Positions 55,012 to 63,475 of a stretch of 64,000 nt of DNA are shown one piece after another. The notes below the pieces were generated by a model that saw only the letters and a list, made by a program, of their open reading frames with translations, was not told where the DNA came from and did no database searches. Position numbers and translations under genes: made by a program. The stretch is from Mesorhizobium terrae (GTDB lineage: Bacteria > Pseudomonadota > Alphaproteobacteria > Rhizobiales > Rhizobiaceae): contig NZ_CP044218.1 of NCBI RefSeq assembly GCF_008727715.1, forward strand, positions 558,001 through 622,000. Direction: 5' to 3'. Numbering within the stretch: the first letter of the stretch is position 1; each line of letters opens with the position of its first letter.

Positions 55012-55519
55012 AGTGCCCGTTCCCCAGCGCCGCCCCTTTTTGACGATCTTTCACGGTCCCGGGCTCGTAGCGAACGCGATCCAGCTCGAAAGTTGCAGCA
55101 GCTGTCCTGATAGCGCGCGCCGTCCTTCAAGCATAGAGTCACCGACGTGTTCGCATCAGATTACCACTTTGAGGTCCGCTTATGACGAATGGGTGATCAA
55201 AACGGCACGATGTTGGTCATGGAACATGAACATCGCTCCCGCGTCTACGGCATCAGCACATGGACAACGGCGGAGCCGAAATCGGTCAGCTTGCCTGCCC
55301 CACGATTAGCGATCAATGGAATGCTGACGCTGCGCCCGATGTCCTGGATCAGGTTCAGATCGTAACCCTTCATAGTTCCTCCGCACTCGATCAAAGTCGA
55401 CATGATCTCGCCGCACCCCTGTCCAGCGCATTGCTCGCCTCGGTGGCCGGATTGTGCCTGGTGCCATTGGTGCCCGAATGGCTGCGCGCCTCATATATGC
55501 CGAACAGGGTCTCCTTGAC
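55012..55519. other. Gap upstream of the polysaccharide operon, right boundary of the island
   Basis: About 500 bases with no intact gene. It should contain the promoter for the - strand sugar cluster. A + strand frame opens at 55260 and runs into the DUF3883 fragment, but only its last 140 codons look like protein. No terminal repeat or attachment-like duplication shared with 44410 was found by eye. Confidence 0.4.
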
Positions 55520-55946
55520 GTCGATGGGCCCCACCACCGCGCGACGAGATCGAGCAGATGACTGCTATCGCGCGCTGGGTCGCGCCAGCGAGGAGCGCAA
55601 CCTCACCCACGAGCGTGCCAGTCTGCCCACCGCCGGCCAGACCGATCTCGCCGAGCGCATCCACTGGGTGTCGCATGTCGATGGTAATGGCGCCTGCTAT
55701 GACATTCTGAACTTCGATACGGATGGCAGCGATCGGCTGGTCGAGGTGAAGACGACCAATGGATGGGAGCGCGCACCGTTTCACGTCACGCACAGTGAAC
55801 TGGCGGTTGCCGAGGACCGACGCAGCGATTCGCGATTAGTGCGATTATGGAATTTCGCAAGGGAGCCGCGAGTATTGGAACTGCGGCTACCGTTGGAGGC
55901 ACATGTTTCGCTGACGGCCGCCAGCTATCAAGCGAGTCTCCTATAG
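55520..55946 (+). pseudogene. C-terminal fragment of a DUF3883-family protein
   Basis: Two adjoining pieces in different frames: PPPRDEIEQMTAIAR (about 55530-55575) and, after a frameshift, YRALGRASEERNLTHERASL, RIHWVSHVDGNGACYDILNF, DRLVEVKTTNGWERAPFHVT and RLWNFAREPRVLELRLPLEA to the stop at 55946. EVKTTNG is the DUF3883 nuclease-like core. It is the counterpart of the N-terminal fragment at 44311, with the middle of the gene lost. Not functional as it stands. Confidence 0.8.
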
Positions 55947-56045
55947 GGGCCGGAACCAGATTGCCGGCACCTGTGCCGACTATTCGAAATAGCCGACATC
56001 GGGTCCCTCCGGGCAGTCCATGATCGCGCTGTTCATGTGCTAGGG

Positions 56046-56687
56046 TTAACGTCGGAATGTCAGGTGGATGACACCGCTCTCCGCTGTTTCCGACGCCACC
56101 GTGTAGCCGGATTCCAGCCCACGCAGGTTGTCCCAGAGGCGGATGCCGCGTCCGAGCAGGATCGGGACGATGGCGACATGGAGGCGGTCGACGAGCCCCG
56201 CCTTGAGGAAATCGCGGACGGTGCTGGCGCCGCCGCCGACCCGCACATCCTTGCCGCCCGCGACGGCGACGGCCTGCCGCAGCGCTTCGGCCGGCGTGGT
56301 CTCGATGAAATGGAATGTCGTGCCGCCAGCCATTTCGATCGAGGGCCGCTTTCTGTGGGTCAGCACGAAGACCGGGCAGTGGAATGGTGGCTCGTCGCCC
56401 CACCAGCCCTTCCAGGTCGGATCGTTGGGGAAATTGTGCAGCCCGAACATGCCGGCGCCCATGATCTCCGCACCGATATTGTCGAAATACGCGCGGGCAT
56501 ACTGGTCGTCGATGCCGGTTGTGCCTTGACCGCTGGTGTCCTTGAACAGGCGCTCGCGGAAAGTCCTTGTCGCGATATAGGCGCCGACGAGGCGCATCCA
56601 GTCCTCGCCCATCGGCTGCTCGGGCGTCTGGTCCGTCGTTGTCGCGAAACCGTCGAGCGAGATGTTGAGATCGACACGAACTGCCAC
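56046..56687 (-). CDS. RibD/dihydrofolate-reductase-fold family protein
   Basis: 213 residues from the GTG at 56687, preceded by AAGGAGG at 7 bases; the longer open frame (to 56759) crosses the operator repeats. It contains VDLNISLDGFATTTDQ, MGAGMFGLHNFPNDP, PVFVLTHRKRPSI and GGKDVRVGGGASTVRDFL, the RibD C-terminal reductase pattern. NADPH-dependent reductase of unknown substrate; cytoplasmic. Divergent from the ArsR-type regulator across two operator-like repeats. Confidence 0.9.
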   Translation of the reverse strand: MAVRVDLNISLDGFATTTDQTPEQPMGEDWMRLVGAYIATRTFRERLFKDTSGQGTTGIDDQYARAYFDNIGAEIMGAGMFGLHNFPNDPTWKGWWGDEPPFHCPVFVLTHRKRPSIEMAGGTTFHFIETTPAEALRQAVAVAGGKDVRVGGGASTVRDFLKAGLVDRLHVAIVPILLGRGIRLWDNLRGLESGYTVASETAESGVIHLTFRR

Positions 56688-56727
56688 GGGGGCCTCCTTG
56701 CGTGTACTTGCCCGGTGCGGGCTTGAT

Positions 56728-56785
56728 ACTAAGGTATGTACCTTTATGTCGAAACGCAAACACTAAGGCAAGTACCTTTTTGTCG
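56728..56785. promoter_or_regulatory. Two tandem operator repeats between RibD-like and ArsR-like genes
   Basis: Two 24-base copies starting at 56728 and 56762 begin ACTAAGG and end GTCG, differing at four positions. Copy 1 contains the perfect inverted repeat AAGGTA-TG-TACCTT; copy 2 has AAGGCA-AG-TACCTT. Their centres are 34 bases apart, about three helical turns. On the - strand TTGCCT (in copy 2) and CATAAA (in copy 1) form a -35/-10 pair with 17-base spacing, so a bound regulator would block the reductase promoter. Confidence 0.7.
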
Positions 56786-56819
56786 TTGACCGATGGCTCC
56801 GACCATCTTACGCATACAC

Positions 56820-57152
56820 ATGCCTTACCATTCGACCCCTCTCGACCTTGCCTTTCACGCGCTCAGCGACCCGACCCGCCGCGCGGTGGTGTCGCGGCTG
56901 GCCGAGGGCGAGGTGCCGGTCAGCATTCTGGCCGAACCGTTCGACATGGCGCTGCCCTCCTTCGCCCAGCATCTCAGGGTGCTGGAGGAGTGCGGGCTGA
57001 TCGCCAGCGAGAAGCGCGGGCGCAGCCGCTGGTGCCGGCTGGTGAAGGCGCGCTTCGACGAGGCGGCGAACTGGATGGAAGCGGAGCGCCGGAACTGGGC
57101 CATGCGGCTGGAGCGGCTGGAAGTCTACCTGGACACGACGGACGAGGGATGA
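56820..57152 (+). CDS. ArsR-family transcriptional regulator
   Basis: 110 residues from the ATG at 56820 (an ATG at 56793 gives 119). Winged HTH: LDLAFHALSDPTRRAVVSRL, then EPFDMALPSFAQHLRVLEEC and SEKRGRSRWCRL. No cysteine metal site in the usual helix, as in ArsR members paired with SRPBCC proteins. It probably binds the repeats at 56728-56785. Its stop abuts the next ATG. Confidence 0.92.
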   Translation: MPYHSTPLDLAFHALSDPTRRAVVSRLAEGEVPVSILAEPFDMALPSFAQHLRVLEECGLIASEKRGRSRWCRLVKARFDEAANWMEAERRNWAMRLERLEVYLDTTDEG

Positions 57153-57641
57153 ATGAAAGACGTGGCAAGCCCGTTCGAGAGCTGGTCGCTCGATCGCGAG
57201 ATCGTACTGGTCAAGCTGCTGAACCACCCGCGCAGCAAAGTGTTTGCCGCCTGGATGAGGCCTGAGGCGCTCGCCCAATGGTTTGGCCCGACCGCCGTCA
57301 AGATCGAGAGCCACGAAGCCGATATCCGCGAAGGCGGGATCTGGCGTTTCGACATGGTGGGCACATTCGAGGGCAAGCAGCAGCGCTTCCCCAATCTCAT
57401 GCGCTTTCTGGAAATCGTGCCGAACGAGCGGATCGTGATGGATCATGGCACGCCCGACCCCGACGACCCCAACCGGTTCCGCGTCACGGTGACCTTCGAC
57501 GAACAGGCCGACGGCAAGACGGTGCTGACCATGCGCCAGCTCCACCCCAGCCGCGAACGGCGTCAGGTGGTCATCGGCTTCGGCGCGGTGGAATACGGGC
57601 TGCAGACGCTGGACGGCCTCGCAGCCTGGCTGGATGGGTGA
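57153..57641 (+). CDS. SRPBCC (AHSA1-like) domain protein
   Basis: 162 residues: LDREIVLVKLLNHPRSKVFA, WMRPEALAQWFGPTAVKIES and VEYGLQTLDGLAAWLDG. The START-like fold holds a hydrophobic ligand in a deep pocket. ArsR-SRPBCC pairs are common, and the ligand-binding protein often shares the regulator's inducer. Directly follows the regulator with no spacer, so one operon. Confidence 0.92.
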   Translation: MKDVASPFESWSLDREIVLVKLLNHPRSKVFAAWMRPEALAQWFGPTAVKIESHEADIREGGIWRFDMVGTFEGKQQRFPNLMRFLEIVPNERIVMDHGTPDPDDPNRFRVTVTFDEQADGKTVLTMRQLHPSRERRQVVIGFGAVEYGLQTLDGLAAWLDG

Positions 57642-58085
57642 GCCATTGGCGACCCCGATGGTCGGCACTCATTGAGGGCGCACATCCAGCGAAGAGGTTA
57701 ACCCGTCTGGATCTCTGGCCAATGCAGCCTAAGTGGTAGCTGCAAACACCGATTCCGAGACGATCTCGCGCCCAATATCACCGCCACGCATGTGGCTTTG
57801 TCGCTGATCAGCGCGGTCAGATTGCAATCTACGATCCCACACGCACCGCTTGTTCCGAACAGCCCCACACCTGTCCGTCCCGTTGTCCTGCAAATACCGA
57901 GCAAGCCCTTTCCGCCTCGATGCTCCCGCCCGCGATGCCATCAACGGGCCACGCAACGTTGCAGGAGCGGTCTTTCCAGCAAGCACGCCGACTACTACCT
58001 AACAGTGCAACGCCGCGAGCGGCCAACCCGTATTGACGTCTCCTTAATTTCGCGTTACACAACGTAACATCAAATAAGGGGCGAC
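57642..58085. other. Gap between the SRPBCC gene and the TetR gene
   Basis: About 440 bases. Short - strand frames (for example 57729-57986) have no recognised similarity, though overlapping frames read somewhat like a decayed gene. The last 60 bases hold the promoter and operator signals of the TetR gene. Nothing else is supported. Confidence 0.4.
58033..58068 (+). promoter_or_regulatory. Promoter/operator candidate of the TetR gene
   Basis: TTGACG (58033-58038) is a good -35; the -10 about 17 bases later is weak. Overlapping it is the inverted repeat GTTAC-ACAAC-GTAAC (58054-58068), 20 bases before the start codon. This is a typical place for autorepression by a TetR-family protein. Confidence 0.5.
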
Positions 58086-58088
58086 TTG

Positions 58089-58685
58089 ATGTCTCCGCGA
58101 GCCTATCGTCAATCAGCGCGCGCCGAAGCGGTCCAGGATACCGAGCAGCAGATTGTCGAGGCCTTGACCGCGCTCCTCGCAGAGCGCTGGTTCGACGAGA
58201 TCACTCTCGACGACATCGCCGCAACGGCCGGCACCACTCGCCAAACCGTGATACGGCGTTTCGGCAGCAAGACCGGCGTGCTCAGCGCCATGGCGGCACA
58301 GATGGACGTCTCGATCCAAGACCAACGCTGGAGCACTCCGGCCCAAAGCGTGGCGGATATCGTCACCCTCCTGATGGACGACTACGAGCGCACCGGCGAC
58401 ATCATCGTGCGAACGCTGAGCCAGGAAGTGCGCATTCCCGAATTCGCTGCCGTCCTCGATCGTGGACGCAGGGGTCATCGCGAATGGATCGAGGACATGT
58501 TCAAGGCCTGGCTCGATAAACTCGACGCCCAGGCTCGCGGAGATAGGCTCGCGCAGTTGCTGGTCCAGACCGATGTTTGGGTCTGGCATCTGCTGCGCCG
58601 GGCGCAAGGACATTCGGCCGCAGAGACACACCGCCTCATGACGCAGGCGATTGAGCGTCTGCTGCGTGAGGACAAGACAAACTGA
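58089..58685 (+). CDS. TetR-family transcriptional regulator
   Basis: 198 residues from the ATG at 58089. The N-terminal HTH (about 35-75) contains ITLDDIAATAGTTRQTVIRR, then FGSKTGVLSAM. The C-terminal ligand domain is not further recognised. It is followed 30 bases later by a glycosyltransferase gene in the same direction, which it probably controls together with itself via the GTTAC/GTAAC repeat upstream. Confidence 0.92.
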   Translation: MSPRAYRQSARAEAVQDTEQQIVEALTALLAERWFDEITLDDIAATAGTTRQTVIRRFGSKTGVLSAMAAQMDVSIQDQRWSTPAQSVADIVTLLMDDYERTGDIIVRTLSQEVRIPEFAAVLDRGRRGHREWIEDMFKAWLDKLDAQARGDRLAQLLVQTDVWVWHLLRRAQGHSAAETHRLMTQAIERLLREDKTN

Positions 58686-58715
58686 TCCGGTCTCTTTCGA
58701 GAAAGGACCAAGGCA

Positions 58716-60035
58716 ATGATGAACGCGACAGATGCGAGGTCCAACCTGCGCATCTTGGCGGTCTGCTGGGAAGGCGGCGGCAACGTGCCGCCGACACTCG
58801 GAGCTGTACGCGCGCTCGCCGGCCGGGGGCACAACGTCCGTCTGATTGCCGACGACACGATGCGAGCGGAGGTGATCGACGCAGGCGCCCGGTTCCTGCC
58901 ATGGAAGCGCGCGCCGAACCGTTCTGATCGCTCACCCGAAAGCTGTTATGTGCGTGATTGGGAAACCTCCGATCCGTTGGCCGGCTTCCAAAGAGCATGC
59001 GAAAGGGTATTCGTCGGACCGGCGCAATTCCACGCCGAGGATATTCTCGAAGCATTGGCAACAGAGCCGGCCGATATCCTTCTCGGCGCGGATATGCTGT
59101 TCGGCAGCATGCTCGCGGGTGAAATCGCGAAAGTTCCGACGGCTCTGCTCGCGAGCAACATCTCGCTCTGGCCTCTTCCGGGACATCCGCCGTTCGGTCC
59201 AGGCTTTCAGCCTGCCCGGTCGGTTGCGGACAGAACACGCGATGCCGAGGTTTCAGCGACGGCCGAGCGGCAATGGGACGGCTTCCTGCCTTGCCTCAAC
59301 GCGACGCGTGCTCATTTCGGGCTTGCGCCGCTGTTCCATGTCCGCGAACAGCCCTTGAGCGCTGGTCGCCATCTTCTTGCTACCAGCAGAAGCTTCGATT
59401 TTCCCACCGAACACCTGCCGGACCATGTACGCTATGTGGGGCCGCTGCTGGAGATGCCGAGCTGGGCCCACGAACGCTGGACGAGCCTGCCTGCGCGCGA
59501 GATGCGGCCCCTCGTGCTCGTTTCGTTCAGCACCACCAATCAGGGGCAGGCGGACGTACTCCAGCGGGCGATATCCGGTTTGGCCGGAGAGCCGGTCGAC
59601 GTGGTCGTCACCCTCGGCAAGGCCCTCGAGGGGCTTCGTCTTCGATCGCCTGCGAACGCTACTATTCTTCCCAATGCAGCGCATGACGAAATCCTGACCA
59701 AAGCCAGCGTCGTCGTTACTCACGGCGGGCACGGCACGGTCTTGCGATCACTGAGCCACGGCGTTCCCCTCGTTGTTCTCCCGATGGGACGTGATCAGAA
59801 CGACAATGCCGCGCGTGTGGACTATCACGGTGTGGGCCTGCGCCTCGATCCTTCGGCATCCCCGCAAATGCTTGGCGAGGCCGTGCGGCGCATCCTTTCA
59901 GAATCGAGCTTTTCCGAGCGGGCGTCGGCCCTTAGGCGCGCTATCGCCGAGGAAGGCCCGGGGCCTGCACGGCTTGTCGCGGAAATCGAGGACTTCGTCT
60001 TGAGATATTCACAAGGAGCCCTGTCGGCCGCGTGA
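58716..60035 (+). CDS. MGT/UGT-like glycosyltransferase (GT1 family)
   Basis: 439 residues. The N-terminal half starts LRILAVCWEGGGNVPPTLGA, the acceptor domain. The C-terminal half carries the GT1 signature: NAAHDEILTKASVVVTHGGH, then GVPLVVLPMGRDQNDNAARV, with the HGG and DQ donor-contacting residues. Members glycosylate small hydrophobic molecules such as macrolides or flavonoids. With a TetR regulator upstream it is probably a detoxification or tailoring enzyme. Confidence 0.9.
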   Translation: MMNATDARSNLRILAVCWEGGGNVPPTLGAVRALAGRGHNVRLIADDTMRAEVIDAGARFLPWKRAPNRSDRSPESCYVRDWETSDPLAGFQRACERVFVGPAQFHAEDILEALATEPADILLGADMLFGSMLAGEIAKVPTALLASNISLWPLPGHPPFGPGFQPARSVADRTRDAEVSATAERQWDGFLPCLNATRAHFGLAPLFHVREQPLSAGRHLLATSRSFDFPTEHLPDHVRYVGPLLEMPSWAHERWTSLPAREMRPLVLVSFSTTNQGQADVLQRAISGLAGEPVDVVVTLGKALEGLRLRSPANATILPNAAHDEILTKASVVVTHGGHGTVLRSLSHGVPLVVLPMGRDQNDNAARVDYHGVGLRLDPSASPQMLGEAVRRILSESSFSERASALRRAIAEEGPGPARLVAEIEDFVLRYSQGALSAA

Positions 60036-60211
60036 TCGGCCTCAGCATTTGCAAGCAGGAACACCGACCGGACTAACTCAAAACCCGTTTTCCCTACCGA
60101 CGCCGTTGCCTTCCGCACTGGCGAACGGGGAGCTGTTGTCAATTCGCCCGACGGAGCCCCGAAAAACGGCATCGGAATCTCGAAAACGGTTCGATCAAAG
60201 GAACCCGAAGG

Positions 60212-61057
60212 ATGACGTACGTCTCTCCAAGCGAAAATGGAATGATCCTGACATCCAGCCAATTGGATACCTATCTCGCCAAGATCGGGGTTGACCGGCC
60301 GGCGTCTCTCGACATCGAAAGTCTGTCGAGACTTCACCGCGCCCATCTGATGGCCTTCACCTGGGAGGCAATGGATGCCTTCATGGGATGGCCGTGCACG
60401 ATCGCACCGGCTGCCGCCTTCGCCAAAATGGTTGAGGGCAAGCGCGGTGGCTGGTGCTACGAGATGAACGGTTTGTTCGGCGCGGCACTCGCCGCGCTCG
60501 GTTTCACTGTCACCCGTCTTTGCAGCGGCGTCGATCGCGAAATCATGGGCGACCTCGTCATCGGCAATCATCTGGCCCTGCGCGTCGATCTCGACCGGCC
60601 GTATATTGCGGACGTCGGCCTGGGCGACGCCATAGTCGAACCTGTGCCGCTTGCCGTTGGACCGATCAGCCAACGCGGTTTCGAATTTTCGATCGCGCCG
60701 GCGAACGACGGCTGGCTGCGCTTCAAGAACCATGCGCGCGGCATGGCGCACAGCTTCGATTTCCGGCCCGATTACAGCGACGAGGCCGCCATGGCCGCGA
60801 CGCTTGGCTGGCTGACGCAAGATCCCGGCTCGCCGTTCACAAACGCGCTGGCGCTCATTCTGCATACTGCGGATGGCTATGTCGCCCTGAAGAACGATTG
60901 CCTGCGCAGCGTGACGGCAGACAGCGTCAGCGAACAGTCCATCACGAGCGCGGATCATCTCGCCGATACGTTCAAGACGGTTTTCAACATCGAGGTTCCC
61001 GAGTCTGGACGCGTCTGGGAAAAAATCCAGGCCGTCGGCCGCGAGATGGCGATCTGA
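60212..61057 (+). CDS. Arylamine N-acetyltransferase (NAT) homologue
   Basis: 281 residues. The catalytic triad is visible: Cys82 in RGGWCYEMN, His120 in GNHLALRV and Asp135 in ADVGLGDA. The usual FEN motif after the first helices reads FTWEAMD here, so the acceptor pocket may differ. NATs transfer acetyl from acetyl-CoA to arylamines or hydrazines. The 176 bases between it and the glycosyltransferase gene hold no gene, so it may or may not share that promoter. Confidence 0.9.
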   Translation: MTYVSPSENGMILTSSQLDTYLAKIGVDRPASLDIESLSRLHRAHLMAFTWEAMDAFMGWPCTIAPAAAFAKMVEGKRGGWCYEMNGLFGAALAALGFTVTRLCSGVDREIMGDLVIGNHLALRVDLDRPYIADVGLGDAIVEPVPLAVGPISQRGFEFSIAPANDGWLRFKNHARGMAHSFDFRPDYSDEAAMAATLGWLTQDPGSPFTNALALILHTADGYVALKNDCLRSVTADSVSEQSITSADHLADTFKTVFNIEVPESGRVWEKIQAVGREMAI

Positions 61058-61623
61058 ACTCAAAATAATCGTCCGTGCGAACTTCAACTGGAAGTTTTGA
61101 CGTCTTCCAGCAGGAGAAGCTCCAACAAAGCTGGCTCCGGTACAAGAAGCCGCTTTGCTTCGCTCGGCGGGCCCACAAATCGAAGGAGCGAGTTTCAAGA
61201 GGGAAGCCAAGCCGCTCAACGAGAGTGAGGAACAGACGAAATGACAGCGGCGCAGCAGCGCAAATCGCCGCCGAACCTACGCTGTTGCCGCTGTTATGCC
61301 CGTCATTCCCATTCGATTATTTAGATATCCTATAAGGCACTGAAATCATTGTCAAATATTTCTCGATATGCTTCCAATTCCGACATAAAAGCCGTCAAAA
61401 AATCACGCTATTGATTTTAAAGAGAAAATTGTCACAAAAAAATTTTTGAGGTTTCAGCAACTATCGGTGCCAATCGGCTGATTTTCGCTCTGACGGTGTT
61501 CGGTCGCACAATCGACTCGATCGCAAAAAGTACCGTCAGTTCAATCTATCACGCCCCGCTGGAGCGATCCATCCATCGCAAACCAAAAGAGCTGGCCTGC
61601 TCCATTGGCACTTGGTCACGCCA
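61058..61623. other. Gene-free AT-rich stretch
   Basis: About 565 bases. A small hairpin AACTTC-AACTG-GAAGTT (61080-61096) just after the NAT gene could be a weak terminator. From about 61310 to 61470 the sequence is strikingly rich in A and T with runs of seven A and five T, unlike the rest of the window. No gene, tRNA or repeat was recognised. Confidence 0.45.
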
Positions 61624-62227
61624 TCATTCATGCAAGCCCCAGTTTCGATCAGGGTCGTTGCGTCGATTGTCGGCCTCCGGCGGGACCGTCTCGGAGTGCT
61701 GGGGCTGACCATCCGATCCTGTCCAGTCAAACCGAACGCGCCAACCGGTGCTCTTCCCGCTATTGCTTTGGTAGCCGATGACTTGCTTGGGCACCGTGAT
61801 GCCCGCTAATACCATCGAACCTGATCCGGTGCCAATGTTAGCAATAAACACGCTGTCGATCAGGCGATGATCCGTGAGATCGCGCTCTAGAATGAGCGAT
61901 GGGCTTTTTGATCGCTTGCTCCCTCCTCCTTCTCTCCGCGAGTTGCTCCCTAAGTTTGTCCCCTTCGGCAAGATAAGCCTCTGCTTCCGGTGCATTCGTT
62001 GGCGTACAGCCTCTCTTCATCGGAAGGCGTCCCTTCTGGTAGGCTGAGAGGATCGCCGCCGCCGCATCAGGACCAACCTCAAGAACAAGATCGAGCCAAT
62101 TCCTTTCGCGTGTGTAGATGTCGGCGCGCTCAGCTTTCGACAGAACCCCTCCTTCAAGGACGAGCCTTCTCGTCTTAATGGGCATGATGCCAGGCAGGCC
62201 AGCAAGGAAGTCCGTAAGAGAGCGCAT
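61624..62227 (-). pseudogene. Uncharacterised gene with a probable frameshift in an A-run
   Basis: The frame from ATG 62227 (MRSLTDFLAGLPGIMPIKTR) is open for 129 codons to 61838. The other frame from about 61920 to 61624 reads SPSLILERDLTDHRLIDSVF, then GITVPKQVIGYQSNSGKSTG, which looks like genuine protein. Both meet at the five-A run (complement of 61905-61909). A one-base slip there would join them into one protein of about 195 residues. No family is recognised. It follows the HEPN gene by 48 bases on the same strand, so probably one operon. Confidence 0.5.
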
Positions 62228-62275
62228 CGCCGATTCCTATTGAGTCATTCCTGGGCCACTAGAGCAGCCGATGTC

Positions 62276-63475
62276 TTACTGCTGTCGATCGTACAAGATC
62301 GCGTCAGCCTTCGCCCCCAGTGTCAGGCTCGTCCAATCCGGAAAACTGCCACGCTGAAGGATGGCCTGCATGACACGGACAACAAGCTGATCGGCGAGAT
62401 CGAGATCGACCTTGGACTTTGGCGGAAGCACACCCGAGTGGACCGCGTCTGACCGAGCCTTGTATAGATGCTTCATCTCATCGAAGATCTTGGTCCGCTC
62501 GACGGCACCCTCACCCAAGAGCCAGGCGGCGCGACTGCCAATCTTATAGGTGATTTCGGTATTCGACGTTCCGAGATCGTGCATCAGCACGATTTCCGCC
62601 GCCATGCCCAAATCGAGAGCGCGATCGACAGGATGAATTGCCAGCCGCGAGCGCCCGAGCCGGTCGATTGCACGGGGAAGGCTGTCTCCCTCGGTTAATG
62701 CCGCTAGCTGCCCGAAGGCGGTCTTGATCGTCGCCAAATCCGCTGGGAAAGCCACGAGCGGGTGAGCCGCAAACGGGCGGCCTGACATCGTGCCATCAGC
62801 CGACAGCAAAGCGCGGCGATCCGACAGAATTACCGACATCGGCAACTCGACCCCGCCACTGGAGCCAAGCAAACAGGCGAGCCGAAAACGACGGCGGATT
62901 GCATCACGCGCCGATGAGGCGGGCTGTGTTATGCTGGTCCCGGCTGGCCCATTTGCTTCAGACGGGTGTTGTTCGAAGGCTGGCGTTACCTTGTAGGACT
63001 GGACGAGGAAGCCGGTTCCGGTGGGCATGCTCGGCCACGAATATCGCCAGGGGTAGTCGAACGCGCTGAAGATGTCGGCCGCCGGCGGCACAAGGCGAAC
63101 ACCATCGCCCAATTCACAGGGCTCGTTGATTTCGATGCCAAGCACCGGCGAAACTTCCTCGTAGACTGCGGCATTCCGCGACACTTCGTTCGTGAAGAGT
63201 GCAACGATATCTTCCGGCGCTATTTTTTCGACGAGCCGGTCAATCGCCCATTCACCGAAGCGGCCTCCGACGAGAGAGCCGCCGCCGTCGCCACTGAACA
63301 CCCAACACGTCGCGAAATCGGAGAACGGCTCTGCGCGGGAGAGATATTGATCGACACGATGCTTCGCCTCGTCGCGCCAGAGTGAATAGTCGCTGCCGCG
63401 GTGAATCTCGGCGAGTTCTCCAGCTATCCCACGCAGGAAGGCTACCGCGTCGGATGCAGTGTCCGCTCTGCTCAT
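62276..63475 (-). CDS. HEPN (Apea-like) domain protein
   Basis: 399 residues from the ATG at 63475, which overlaps the stop of the upstream gene (ATGA). An N-terminal region of about 230 residues is not recognised. The C-terminal part (about 255-375) is helical, with ALDLGMAAEIVLMHDLG, KIGSRAAWLLGE and YKARSDAVHSG. The RSDAVH segment fits the Rx4H motif of HEPN domains, the RNase active site in toxins and defence proteins. Apea-like HEPN proteins often occur as single or paired genes of unknown role in accessory regions. Confidence 0.65.
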   Translation of the reverse strand: MSRADTASDAVAFLRGIAGELAEIHRGSDYSLWRDEAKHRVDQYLSRAEPFSDFATCWVFSGDGGGSLVGGRFGEWAIDRLVEKIAPEDIVALFTNEVSRNAAVYEEVSPVLGIEINEPCELGDGVRLVPPAADIFSAFDYPWRYSWPSMPTGTGFLVQSYKVTPAFEQHPSEANGPAGTSITQPASSARDAIRRRFRLACLLGSSGGVELPMSVILSDRRALLSADGTMSGRPFAAHPLVAFPADLATIKTAFGQLAALTEGDSLPRAIDRLGRSRLAIHPVDRALDLGMAAEIVLMHDLGTSNTEITYKIGSRAAWLLGEGAVERTKIFDEMKHLYKARSDAVHSGVLPPKSKVDLDLADQLVVRVMQAILQRGSFPDWTSLTLGAKADAILYDRQQ

